From Candidatus Blautia stercoravium (GTDB lineage: Bacteria > Bacillota > Clostridia > Lachnospirales > Lachnospiraceae): a DNA stretch of 43,543 bases. Numbering within the stretch: position 1 is the first letter of the stretch; the number at the start of each line of letters is the position of its first letter. The position numbers and the translations under genes are program-made. Below, in pieces: positions 19,400 to 27,364 of the stretch. The stretch is from positions 1 to 43,543 of the forward strand of contig DXFK01000178.1 in the NCBI GenBank assembly GCA_019114495.1, in the 5' to 3' direction. The notes beneath the pieces were generated by a model. It had not been told where the DNA came from and made no database searches. It saw only the letters and a list, made by a program, of their open reading frames with translations.

Positions 19400-19423
19400 A
19401 GATAAAGTTGTCAGGTGAAAAGT

Positions 19424-19463
19424 AGGGACTATCGTACGAAAATTCGTGTGATAGTCCCTTTCC
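19424..19463 (+). terminator. Rho-independent terminator after ftsH
   Basis: AGGGACTATC pairs with GATAGTCCCT, and inside it ACGAA pairs with TTCGT, with TTTCCTTT following. It lies 24 bases after the ftsH stop and is a convincing intrinsic terminator. Confidence 0.85.
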
Positions 19464-19533
19464 TTTAGGCGAATGATTTTGTGTTTGCTCAAAATAGTAA
19501 GAAATTTTACATCAAAATGAGAAAAAACACCTA

Positions 19534-19562
19534 TTGAGCCCTCACTTGCAAAATGCTAAAAT
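19534..19562 (+). promoter_or_regulatory. Promoter of GH31 alpha-glucosidase gene
   Basis: TTGAGC (19534-19539) and TAAAAT (19557-19562) are 17 bases apart, with a TG one base before the -10 (TGCTAAAAT). Spacing and extended -10 make this a good sigma-A promoter ahead of the ATG at 19601. Confidence 0.7.
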
Positions 19563-19600
19563 GACCTTATCATCAATGGTTTATGTAAAGGAGAAGGACA

Positions 19601-21550
19601 ATGATTCAAAAATACAAGTTTGGAAAGCCATTTGAAACAGAGGCAGTTGTGCAGGAGTTTTCCTGTGCGGAAGGAATGCCGAAGTACGGAAAAATTAATC
19701 TGGAAAAAGGATTTCAGTTTACTTATGAAATGCAGGAAAAGGACATTGTGTACGGGCTGGGAGAGGCGAACAGAGGCATTAATAAGCGGGGATTTGTTTA
19801 CATAAGTAACTGTACGGATGACCCAGAGCATACAGAAGATAAAAAGTCTCTGTATGGGGCACACAATTTTATTATTGTATCAGGAAAAGAAACGTTTGGT
19901 ATGTTTATAGACTATCCGGCTGCTCTGACGTTTGATATTGGTTATACCCGGCAGAAACGTCTGGACATCACTTGCGAGGAAGGGGATTTGTACCTGTATA
20001 TAATAGAAGGAACCTCCGCATACGATATTGTAAAACAGTTCCGCAAAATCATTGGACGAAGCTATATTCCGCCGAAATTCGCTTTTGGTTTCGGACAGAG
20101 CCGCTGGGGCTATAAGACAGCAGAGGATTTCCGTGAAGTGGTAAGACAATACAGAGAAAATCATATTCCCATGGATATGCTGTATATGGATATTGACTAC
20201 ATGGAATCCTTCAAAGATTTTACAGTAAATAAAGAGAATTTCCCGGATTTCAAGGCGTTTGTGGATGAAATGAAAGCCCAGGATATTCATCTAATTCCCA
20301 TTATTGATGCCGGGGTAAAAATTGAGGATGGATACGACATCTACGAAGAGGGAAAAGCCAAGGGGTACTTTTGCAAGCAGGAAGACGGAAAAGAATTTGT
20401 AGGGGCTGTGTGGCCAGGCTGGACCCATTTTCCGGATGTGCTGAATCCAGAGGCAAGAGAGTGGTTTGGCAGTAAATATGAAATTCTGACTTCCCAGGGA
20501 ATTGAAGGCTTTTGGAATGACATGAATGAGCCGGCAATTTTCTACTCTGAAAAGGGAGAAAAAGAACTTCGGGATAGGGTAGACGCTTATGCAGAGGACA
20601 AGAGCCGCGGCACTTACGGCATTACCGAGAAGCTGCAGCACTTGAGCAATGACCCGGAGGACTACCGCAGCTTTTATCATAATGTAAACGGAGAAAGAGT
20701 CCGTCATGATAAGGTACACAATCTTTTTGGCTACAACATGACCCGTGCAGCAGGAAAAGCCTTTGAGAAAATTGCGCCGGATAAAAGAATTCTCATGTTT
20801 TCCAGAGCTTCCTACATTGGCATGCACCGCTATGGCGGTATCTGGACAGGAGATAACAAATCCTGGTGGTCACATTTGCTTCTGAATTTGAAAATGATGC
20901 CGTCCTTAAATATGTGCGGTTTCCTGTATGCAGGTGCGGATTTAGGAGGCTTTGGGGCAGACGCGACAGCAGATTTAGTGCTCCGCTGGACAGCCCTTGG
21001 AGTATTTACACCTCTTATGCGAAACCATTCTGCCCTGGGAACCAGAGACCAGGAAAGCTACCGCTTTGGAAATGCAGAAGATTTCCGCCATGTGATAGGT
21101 GTACGCTATCGTCTGGTGCCGTATCTGTACAGTGAGTACATGAAAGCCGCTCTGCAGGATGATATGTATTTTAAGCCTCTGGCCTTTGTGTATCCGGAAG
21201 ATAAACGGTCGCGGACTGTGGAAGACCAGTTAATGCTGGGAAATGAAATCATGATTGCGCCTGTTTACACCCAGAATGCAGATGGACGCTGTGTCTATCT
21301 GCCGGAAGAAATGATATTTGTGAAATTCATGCCGGACGGCAGTATTTATGAGGAAATTCTGGAAAAAGGACATCACTATGTGGAAGTGGCGCTGAACGAA
21401 GTACCGTTGTTTATTCGCAAAGGAAAATGTATTCCTGTGGCGGAAGCGGCAGAAAGTGTCAATCGGATTCGGGAAGACAGCATACAGTATGTAGGATACG
21501 AAGGGGCTTCCTATGAATTGTATGAGGATGATGGTATAAGCCGGATTTAG
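19601..21550 (+). CDS. Alpha-glucosidase, glycoside hydrolase family 31
   Basis: This 649 aa GH31 enzyme removes alpha-linked glucosyl (or possibly xylosyl) units from oligosaccharides by a retaining mechanism. There is no signal peptide, so it should act in the cytoplasm on imported sugars. The N-terminal beta domain leads to the barrel motif FGFGQSRWGYKT. The nucleophile is Asp307 in GFWNDMNEPAIF and the acid/base Asp418 in WTGDNKSWW. RNHSALGTRDQE is also typical. The exact linkage cannot be told; a xylosidase is less likely given WNDMNEP. An AAAGGAG site precedes the ATG, and its own promoter and terminator make it monocistronic. Confidence 0.92.
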   Translation: MIQKYKFGKPFETEAVVQEFSCAEGMPKYGKINLEKGFQFTYEMQEKDIVYGLGEANRGINKRGFVYISNCTDDPEHTEDKKSLYGAHNFIIVSGKETFGMFIDYPAALTFDIGYTRQKRLDITCEEGDLYLYIIEGTSAYDIVKQFRKIIGRSYIPPKFAFGFGQSRWGYKTAEDFREVVRQYRENHIPMDMLYMDIDYMESFKDFTVNKENFPDFKAFVDEMKAQDIHLIPIIDAGVKIEDGYDIYEEGKAKGYFCKQEDGKEFVGAVWPGWTHFPDVLNPEAREWFGSKYEILTSQGIEGFWNDMNEPAIFYSEKGEKELRDRVDAYAEDKSRGTYGITEKLQHLSNDPEDYRSFYHNVNGERVRHDKVHNLFGYNMTRAAGKAFEKIAPDKRILMFSRASYIGMHRYGGIWTGDNKSWWSHLLLNLKMMPSLNMCGFLYAGADLGGFGADATADLVLRWTALGVFTPLMRNHSALGTRDQESYRFGNAEDFRHVIGVRYRLVPYLYSEYMKAALQDDMYFKPLAFVYPEDKRSRTVEDQLMLGNEIMIAPVYTQNADGRCVYLPEEMIFVKFMPDGSIYEEILEKGHHYVEVALNEVPLFIRKGKCIPVAEAAESVNRIREDSIQYVGYEGASYELYEDDGISRI

Positions 21551-21561
21551 AGACAAAGTGA

Positions 21562-21609
21562 AAACATAGAAAAGGCTGTCGTAGGAAAGCGGCGGCCTTT
21601 TCTATGTTT
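21562..21609. terminator. Bidirectional terminator between convergent genes
   Basis: AAACATAGAAAAGGC pairs perfectly with GCCTTTTCTATGTTT across a short loop. It lies between the end of the GH31 gene and the end of the minus-strand UROD-like gene, and U-rich sequence follows in both directions, so it can serve both. Confidence 0.82.
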
Positions 21610-21624
21610 ATAAAAATCGTTGTC

Positions 21625-22614
21625 CTAGAAAATTTCTTTACTTATTTTTTCAATGACTTCGCTTGTAGCTTCATAGACACCTGAGAAGGTACTGATACCA
21701 AGTCCCTGGGTCAGACACGGAATAAAGTATTTTGTACCGTTTTCCTGGCAGACTCTGCGTACTTCTTTATCTACCAGTTCTGGCGTCCAGTCGGGTCTGT
21801 CGATGGAGGCGCTGTCAATACCGCCCATGAAAGTTATCTGGCCCCCGTATTTTTCAATCAGTTCTGGAATGTTGTTGGAACTCATAGTTCCCTGCCAGAT
21901 ATCAATGCCCATATCAATCATGTACGGAACCAGTGTTGCAGCGTAAGAATCGCTGTGGTGAATAATCAGCTCTACTCCATGAGATTTATAATACCCGTAA
22001 ATCTTCTTGTAAGAAGGCAGGATAAATTCCTCAAACATGGCAGGAGAAATAAAGGTTGAAGTCTGGCTTCCCCAGTCATCATGATGAAAAATGGCGTCTG
22101 GTTTTATGTATTTGCAGATTTTTTCCGCATACTGCAGTTCCCATTCAGTGAGGTAGTCAATCAGCTCCTGGGTAGCTTCCGGTTCTTCATAAAAATTCAT
22201 CAGACAGTTCTGGATTTCCTGCAGATGATGGCACTGCTCAAAAATACCAGGCGCTATGAACTGAGTAACAAAATATTCTTTTCGGTCAATTTCCTCTGCG
22301 GCTTTGATATATGGCTCCCATTCAGCGTCAGAATAATCCAGCCGCGGCGCATGTACATAGTTTTTCCAATCCGTAATATCCTTGCATACAATGTGTTCCT
22401 CATCGTGAATGGGGAAACCGCCCGGTGTCCCTTCCGGCCATACATTGGTTACACCCCAGGCATTTTTCACAGGACCTTTTCCATATTCAGGTGCCGGGTT
22501 ATTTACTGTATAAGGGTTAGCCGTAAGCATAGCCAGTGCTTCATATTGATTTACATAACGATCCGGCTTCCCACCTCGGATGGTTTCTAATAAGTTTTGC
22601 CTTTTTGTGAGCAT
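21625..22614 (-). CDS. UROD-family corrinoid methyltransferase (candidate methyltransferase I)
   Basis: This 329 aa protein belongs to the uroporphyrinogen-decarboxylase fold family, which also contains zinc methyltransferases (MtaA, MtbA and O-demethylase enzymes) that move methyl groups to or from corrinoid proteins. Neighbouring corrinoid protein, activator and MeTHF methyltransferase genes point to that role, not to heme synthesis. Features are HHDDWGSQTSTFISPAMFEEFILP, LIIHHSDSYAATLVPYMIDMGIDIWQG, FMGGIDSASID and FIPCLTQGLG. The MtaA-type His-x-Cys zinc pair is not seen. ATG 22614 is chosen since AGGAGG is 8 bases upstream; the track starts at TTG 22620. It has its own promoter, apart from the regulator gene upstream. 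Confidence 0.85.
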   Translation of the reverse strand: MLTKRQNLLETIRGGKPDRYVNQYEALAMLTANPYTVNNPAPEYGKGPVKNAWGVTNVWPEGTPGGFPIHDEEHIVCKDITDWKNYVHAPRLDYSDAEWEPYIKAAEEIDRKEYFVTQFIAPGIFEQCHHLQEIQNCLMNFYEEPEATQELIDYLTEWELQYAEKICKYIKPDAIFHHDDWGSQTSTFISPAMFEEFILPSYKKIYGYYKSHGVELIIHHSDSYAATLVPYMIDMGIDIWQGTMSSNNIPELIEKYGGQITFMGGIDSASIDRPDWTPELVDKEVRRVCQENGTKYFIPCLTQGLGISTFSGVYEATSEVIEKISKEIF

Positions 22615-22634
22615 ACGCAATACCTCCTCGTGAC

Positions 22635-22655
22635 CGGGTACATGAATCGTACCCG
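22635..22655 (-). promoter_or_regulatory. Inverted repeat in UROD-gene leader
   Basis: CGGGTAC and GTACCCG form a perfect 7-base inverted repeat with a 7-base centre, located about 20 bases before the ATG and close to the ribosome site. It could fold in RNA or serve as a regulator operator. Confidence 0.45.
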
Positions 22656-22670
22656 TATAATTCTCATAAA

Positions 22671-22691
22671 GAGCTGTTAGTAGATCAGCTC
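22671..22691 (-). promoter_or_regulatory. Second inverted repeat in UROD-gene leader
   Basis: On the minus strand GAGCTG and CAGCTC flank a nine-base loop and are followed by TTTAT. It lies between the predicted promoter and the first inverted repeat. It may be a small leader hairpin; a terminator role is weak because the stem is short. Confidence 0.35.
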
Positions 22692-22705
22692 CTTATTGCC
22701 TAACC

Positions 22706-22740
22706 TTATGATAACAGGAAAGACAACAGTCTGTAAATCC
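22706..22740 (-). promoter_or_regulatory. Predicted promoter of UROD methyltransferase gene
   Basis: Read on the minus strand, TTTACA is followed 18 bases later by TATCAT, with TG one base before the -10. It lies roughly 100 bases upstream of the ATG, leaving a leader that holds two inverted repeats. Coordinates are approximate. Confidence 0.5.
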
Positions 22741-22764
22741 GTATAAATAAGGTAAAATTCCTGC

Positions 22765-22791
22765 GGCATTGCTACACTGTGTAGGAATGCC
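22765..22791 (-). terminator. Hairpin at the end of the regulator gene
   Basis: On the minus strand GGCATTCCTACA pairs with TGTAGCAATGCC with one C:C mismatch and a three-base loop. It touches the stop codon of the PucR-like gene and is followed only by AATTTTACC, so it is a moderate terminator candidate. The repeated GTAGG/CCTAC pattern could also be an operator. Confidence 0.45.
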
Positions 22792-24314
22792 TACATTTCC
22801 TCATTGTCTAGAAGGCGGAAGGACAGATTCAGATAAAACAGTTCGTCCGAGTCTTCCAAATCTGTTTCCAGAATACTTTTAATTCGCTCCAGACGGTACA
22901 GAAAGGTACTCCGGTGGATAAAGAGAGCCTTGGCGCTTTGAACCGTATTCAGATTATATTCCAGATAGACACGCAAAGTTTTCATGTATTCCGTATTTCG
23001 CAGTCTGTCGGATTTTTGTAAATCCAGTAATTTCTCGTAACAGAGCATATGGCCGGGAAAGGTTTTTACGGATTGCCGGAGAATATAAGGCAGGGCAATC
23101 TGGTTAAAATGATGAATCCAGAGCTGGGGACGGATTTCCAGTCCCAGAGTCAGAGCGGTGAGAGCCTGTAGATACTGCCTGCGCAGATTCATGTGCCCGC
23201 ACATGGAACGGCTGTATCCGGCTTTTAACATACTGTCCCGGATAAAATATACAAGTTCCCGGAAAATTTCTTCCGCTTCCATTTTCAATAGTGTTTCGTT
23301 ATAGAAGCTTACTACATATTCCTTTAAAACAAGGCTGCAGGAAGCGGGAAATTTACTTTTGATATACTGGCATATGGTATTGCCGTTCAGGGATGATGGC
23401 CCTTCTGTCTGAATGACGGAGCACAGATAGGTATGCTCTGCCAGCCAGCCCACATTGGTGAGCAGATGGCTGATACTCATGTAATCGGCAGTGCGGTCCG
23501 ATAAAATGCTCTGAAAAATAGACTGTAAAGTCGTGCTGCGGGAAGAGGATTCTGACTGCATACGGTGCAGAATGTACTCTGCATGATGAGCCAGAATGGT
23601 AATCAGATACCAGTCCGCATCTGTGAGGGGCGTTCCGTTTTCGAGAATAGAGAGCTGGTATTCCGGTTTTCCATCCAGAAACAGGCGGATGTTCAGAGAA
23701 CGGTGTCCGGTAAGATAAGCCGGAAAGAGGAAAGGTTTTGGTGAAGCATCCTCCAGATGAAAATTTTCGTCCTGAATCAGTGCGTGAATATAATCCAGAC
23801 GGAGCGTATCATTTTCAAATATCTGCTGTTCTTCGGGAAGCTGGGAAAGCCCCCGGTGGGCCACCAGAGAAAAATCCATATTCATAATGCACAGAGGATT
23901 TTTAAATACGGGCTGGGAGATTTCCAGTAAATCGGACAGGGAACCGTTCTGATGACAAATGGACACTAACTGCCCTTCCCACTCTTCATAATAATCAAAA
24001 ATAGACTGGATACAGTTAAATACATGAATAACTGAAGTATGGCAGGACAGCAGGAGACAGGAAAAACGGCCTTCCGGGAGATGGGAGGTCTCATTTTTCT
24101 GGCAGATAATCAGCACGGCGTCCTCTGGTATGGATGAAAAAACATCCAGGTCTAAAATAGCGTCTGTGAGATAAATATGGTTATTTTTAAACCCCTTGTC
24201 TGCCTCAAAGAAAAAGGGACGGGCAAGGGGCTGGTTTTTGGATAAAAGCCGATAGTCAGCAATGTGAAATTGTTCTTTCAGATTTTGATACAGTAAAATA
24301 GAGGTAAGCTGCAA
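22791..24314 (-). CDS. PucR/CdaR-like transcription regulator
   Basis: This 507 aa protein has the layout of PucR/CdaR-type regulators: a long N-terminal sensory part and a C-terminal helix-turn-helix (LRVYLEYNLNTVQSAKALFIHRSTFLYRLERIKSILETDL). The C-terminal YLEYNLN...A..LFIHRSTFLYRLERI pattern is the PucR-type HTH_30 signature. The start appears to be TTG 24314 with a GGGGGAG site 9 bases upstream; no suitable ATG is near. It starts 21 bases after the second corrinoid-protein gene and is likely in the same operon as RACo. It probably senses the methylated substrate or its product and controls the UROD gene (inference). Confidence 0.82.
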   Translation of the reverse strand: MQLTSILLYQNLKEQFHIADYRLLSKNQPLARPFFFEADKGFKNNHIYLTDAILDLDVFSSIPEDAVLIICQKNETSHLPEGRFSCLLLSCHTSVIHVFNCIQSIFDYYEEWEGQLVSICHQNGSLSDLLEISQPVFKNPLCIMNMDFSLVAHRGLSQLPEEQQIFENDTLRLDYIHALIQDENFHLEDASPKPFLFPAYLTGHRSLNIRLFLDGKPEYQLSILENGTPLTDADWYLITILAHHAEYILHRMQSESSSRSTTLQSIFQSILSDRTADYMSISHLLTNVGWLAEHTYLCSVIQTEGPSSLNGNTICQYIKSKFPASCSLVLKEYVVSFYNETLLKMEAEEIFRELVYFIRDSMLKAGYSRSMCGHMNLRRQYLQALTALTLGLEIRPQLWIHHFNQIALPYILRQSVKTFPGHMLCYEKLLDLQKSDRLRNTEYMKTLRVYLEYNLNTVQSAKALFIHRSTFLYRLERIKSILETDLEDSDELFYLNLSFRLLDNEEM

Positions 24315-24335
24315 AGTAAATTTCTCCCCCTTTCT

Positions 24336-24971
24336 TCAGACAATAAATGTTTTTGCCAGTTCTGCCGCGTCTACAGCGGATTCTGTGTAAGCGTCAGCGC
24401 CGATACGATCAGCAAATTCCTTTGTCACAGCGCCGCCGCCTACCATGATTTTTAACCGGTGTTCTGTATCTGACTGCCGCAGAGCCTTTACCGCATGCTG
24501 CATACTGGGGCAGGCGGTAGTCAGCAGGGTAGACAGGCAGACAATGGAAACATCAGGATTCTGCCTCACGGCTTTTAAAAACTGTTTTTCGGAAATATCC
24601 ACGCCCAAGTCAATGACTTTAAACCCTGCACTGCGGAACATAATGGCTACCAGATTTTTGCCGACATCGTGTAAATCTCCTTCCACAGTACCTAGAATCA
24701 CGGTTCCCACGTATCTGCCCCGCTCCGATTCCAAATTGGGCGTAAGCAAATCCAGACCTTTACGCATACATCTGGCAGAAGAGAGAATTCTGGGAATGTC
24801 TGCTTCGCTGTTTTTGTACCGTTCCCCCATATGGCGCATGGCAGGAACCATACCTTCGTTCAGGATTTTTATGGCAGGAATGTGCTGCCTTAAAGCCTGG
24901 CTAATCAGTTGCTCGGTTACTTTGTAATGTCCGTTTTCTACAGATTGTTTAATTTCGTTTAATGTTGTCAT
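24336..24971 (-). CDS. Corrinoid methyl-carrier protein 2
   Basis: This 211 aa protein has the two-part layout of methyltransferase corrinoid proteins (MtaC/MtvC type). A helical cap domain (ALRQHIPAIKILNEGMVPAMRHMGERYKNSEADIPRILSSARCMRKGLDLL) is followed by a B12-binding Rossmann domain with GDLHDVGKN, where His101 is the lower cobalt ligand, and GGGAVTKEFADRIGADAY. It carries the methyl group between methyltransferases. ATG 24971 is chosen with only a weak GGGGTG site; Met 24983 and the track start 25034 are alternatives. It is a paralogue of the protein at 27365-27997 and sits in the RACo operon. Confidence 0.9.
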   Translation of the reverse strand: MTTLNEIKQSVENGHYKVTEQLISQALRQHIPAIKILNEGMVPAMRHMGERYKNSEADIPRILSSARCMRKGLDLLTPNLESERGRYVGTVILGTVEGDLHDVGKNLVAIMFRSAGFKVIDLGVDISEKQFLKAVRQNPDVSIVCLSTLLTTACPSMQHAVKALRQSDTEHRLKIMVGGGAVTKEFADRIGADAYTESAVDAAELAKTFIV

Positions 24972-25006
24972 ATTACACCCCATAAATGCCAAATTTCTGA
25001 TTTCTA

Positions 25007-25558
25007 TTATAGCTTTTTGGTTAGTAAAAAACAACTGGTATATGAAATTGTGCAGGGGCCGTAATAGTATGCCAGTCCGTTATCCCGGCATACCTGGGTG
25101 ACCAGCATACCGTAGGCTTCCATAGAAGCAAAAGACTTGTCCGGAAATCGGCAGGGAGACAGGGGATAAGTGCAGGAAGTACAGCGGGTGCAGCAGCCGG
25201 CTCCGATGGGGAGCATATGTGGATAAAGTGGGCGCAGCAATGTTTCCATGGTGGAAAAATGTTCTTTGTGGGCTGCTTCCGTTTCCATCATACCTTCTCC
25301 ATCCATAGAATCCTCCAGTTTCCCTACTGTCTGGACCAGGATGCCATGGCTGTATTTCTGTATTTTTCCCTCACATTCTTCTAAAGTACCGCAGCCCGGA
25401 GGGCAGGACCAGTTTTTTCCATACATGTGGCAGGTGTTTTCCGCACACATTTGGCGCACCTCTGGCAGCAGCTTTATGGTGGAACAATCCAGAGGGGAAA
25501 TATGGGTGAATCCTGCCTGTTTTCCCAGAAGAATCAGTTTTTTAGTCTCTGTTTTCAT
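25007..25558 (-). CDS. DUF2284 cysteine-rich putative metal-binding protein
   Basis: This 183 aa protein matches the pattern of DUF2284 proteins: many cysteines in clusters (CAENTCHMYGKNWSCPPGCGTLEEC, GCCTRCTSCTYPLSPCRFP), suggesting Fe-S or other metal binding. It lies 66 bases after the RACo gene and just before corrinoid protein 2 in the same direction. An electron-transfer or corrinoid-activation role is suggested by context only; the family function is not settled. AAAAGGA precedes the ATG at 25558. No signal peptide or membrane segment is visible. Confidence 0.8.
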   Translation of the reverse strand: MKTETKKLILLGKQAGFTHISPLDCSTIKLLPEVRQMCAENTCHMYGKNWSCPPGCGTLEECEGKIQKYSHGILVQTVGKLEDSMDGEGMMETEAAHKEHFSTMETLLRPLYPHMLPIGAGCCTRCTSCTYPLSPCRFPDKSFASMEAYGMLVTQVCRDNGLAYYYGPCTISYTSCFLLTKKL

Positions 25559-25624
25559 ATGAACACGTCCTTTTTATGTTGTTTTCCCAAGAGGATTTCC
25601 TGGTTGTGGCAATTTTTTAATAGG

Positions 25625-27196
25625 TCAGATGGAGTCCGGAAATTCCAGTTCATCAATGAAGCAGTCCTGAAATTCCGGCAGAGCTGCCAGTTCCAGAAAA
25701 TCTACTTGGTTCATCAGTGTTTTCGTGTATTCCCGTTCTGTTTTGTTTAAAAGTGCGATTTTGGCACCCTCTCCCGCGGCATTTCCCACAGGAAAAATTT
25801 TCTGACGGAGAGCGGCGGGAAGAAGTCCGATGGTACAGGCGCTTTCGGGTGACATATAATTACCGAAAGCTCCGGCAATGCATACGCGGTCAATCTGGCT
25901 GTGGGTAATACCCAGATGTTTTTCAAGCAGGAGAATACCTGCGGCCACCGCGCCCTTTGCAAGCTGAACTTCCCGTATATCCTTCTGGGTCAGATAGACG
26001 TTGGGATAATCCCGGTGATAAAGAAAAGCAGGAAGCCCGTCTTTTGTAGTCATATGAGAGGCAATTTGATTTCCGTAAAGAGCTTTTACCTCTTCCGAGG
26101 TAAGCAGCCGACCCGTTTCGTCTATAATTCCCAGCTTCCGCAGGCAGGCCACAGTGTCAATCAGTCCCGAGCCGCAAAGTCCCACAGGAGCCTGATTTCC
26201 CACAACAGAGATTTGGAAAACACCGTCTTGAAAGGACACATGATCTATGGCGCCTTGAGCGCCCCGCATGCCGCATTCTATTTTAGCGCCTTCAAAAGCA
26301 GGACCTGCGGCAGTAGAGCAGCATACCAGCTTTTCTTTGCTGCCCAGGACAATTTCTCCGTTGGTTCCCATGTCCACAAGTAAAGTCATGTCTTTGGACA
26401 AGTCTGGACGCAGAGCCAATAGGCATCCCATGGTATCTGCCCCCACAAAGCCTGCGATGACAGGCAAAAAGAAAAGCTGTCCTTCGGGGTGAATTTCAAT
26501 GCCGAAGGCAGAAGCTTTTTTCTGTATCAGCCCTTTCTGATAAGGCTTATAGGGCGCCCGTACCAGAGAATCCATGGGAAATGAAAAGAAAATATGGTGC
26601 ATACAGGTATTTCCAACAAGACAAATCTGGCTAATCTGTTCACGGGAAATGTTCCCCTTCTGTGCCAAAATTCCGATTAAATCGTTTACAGCCGTGTGGA
26701 TACAGGCAGAAAGTTCATCAGAACCATTTTTCAGACAATAATCTGCTCTGGAGATTACATCTGCTCCGTAAGCGGTCTGTGGATTGATTTGGCTGGCAGT
26801 ACAAATTTGTTTTCCCGAAGTACCATCCAAAAGATAACAGGCAATGGTTGTGGTCCCAATATCAAAGGCAGCCATATAGGCATTTTCTGGATTTGCCGGA
26901 AAAGAAGAAGGTGAAAAATCCACCCTTCGCTCAAAGGCTCCGGTGAGAATCTGGTGGTTTTCTTCCTGCCGTATGTGTGTGTCTACAGACATGTTCTCCT
27001 GCACGTTTGTCTGACAGGCTCTGACAATTGTTTCCGTATCTCCGGTTTTGACGCGCACCAGACATTTACCGCAGGTTCCCTGTCCGGCGCAGGGAGTATC
27101 AAGAGGAATTCCGGCAGTTCTGGCGGCTTCCATCACCGTGGTATCCTGAGATACCTGTACGGTGATGTTTTCCCGGACAAAGGTTATCGTTCTCAT
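25625..27196 (-). CDS. Reductive activator of corrinoid proteins (RACo-like)
   Basis: RACo-type proteins use ATP and an Fe-S cluster to reduce inactive Co(II) corrinoid back to Co(I). The N-terminal 2Fe-2S ferredoxin domain has Cys36, Cys42, Cys45 and Cys61 (PCAGQGTCGKCLV...RACQ). The C-terminal part is an ASKHA ATPase-like domain starting at FDIGTTTIACYLLDG (about residue 111), with LLVDMGTNGEIVLG and VCIAGAFGNYM. ATG 27196 (523 aa) follows AAGGAGG; the track start 27259 is upstream of the promoter. It should serve both corrinoid proteins encoded here. It leads an operon with DUF2284, corrinoid protein 2 and the PucR-like gene. Confidence 0.93.
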   Translation of the reverse strand: MRTITFVRENITVQVSQDTTVMEAARTAGIPLDTPCAGQGTCGKCLVRVKTGDTETIVRACQTNVQENMSVDTHIRQEENHQILTGAFERRVDFSPSSFPANPENAYMAAFDIGTTTIACYLLDGTSGKQICTASQINPQTAYGADVISRADYCLKNGSDELSACIHTAVNDLIGILAQKGNISREQISQICLVGNTCMHHIFFSFPMDSLVRAPYKPYQKGLIQKKASAFGIEIHPEGQLFFLPVIAGFVGADTMGCLLALRPDLSKDMTLLVDMGTNGEIVLGSKEKLVCCSTAAGPAFEGAKIECGMRGAQGAIDHVSFQDGVFQISVVGNQAPVGLCGSGLIDTVACLRKLGIIDETGRLLTSEEVKALYGNQIASHMTTKDGLPAFLYHRDYPNVYLTQKDIREVQLAKGAVAAGILLLEKHLGITHSQIDRVCIAGAFGNYMSPESACTIGLLPAALRQKIFPVGNAAGEGAKIALLNKTEREYTKTLMNQVDFLELAALPEFQDCFIDELEFPDSI

Positions 27197-27229
27197 ATAA
27201 AACCTCCTTGGGTTACACGTTATGCAGTT

Positions 27230-27238
27230 ATTATACCA
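27230..27238 (-). promoter_or_regulatory. Extended -10 promoter of RACo operon
   Basis: On the minus strand TGGTATAAT forms an extended -10 with a perfect TATAAT. No clear -35 is seen at 16-18 bases. It lies about 30 bases before the RACo start and downstream of the terminator that ends the preceding unit. Confidence 0.6.
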
Positions 27239-27265
27239 CGGGCACAGAATAGAAAGCACCCGCAG

Positions 27266-27344
27266 AAAAGAAAAAACTGCTGCGGAAACATGCGTATCAG
27301 GAATCTGTAAAATATTCCCGCATACAGTGTTCCCGCAGCAGTTT
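27266..27344 (-). terminator. Strong terminator between corrinoid protein 1 and RACo genes
   Basis: On the minus strand AAACTGCTGCGGGAACA pairs with TGTTTCCGCAGCAGTTT (one G:U pair), followed by TTTCTTTTC. A second partial stem lies in the long loop. It separates the MeTHF methyltransferase/corrinoid unit from the RACo unit. Confidence 0.83.
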
Positions 27345-27364
27345 CATTTTGGGCAGTTATGCAG

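Noticed and set aside
21625-22614. Heme-pathway uroporphyrinogen decarboxylase (HemE)
   Set aside because: No heme genes are nearby, the sequence is divergent from HemE, and the neighbours are corrinoid methyltransferase components.
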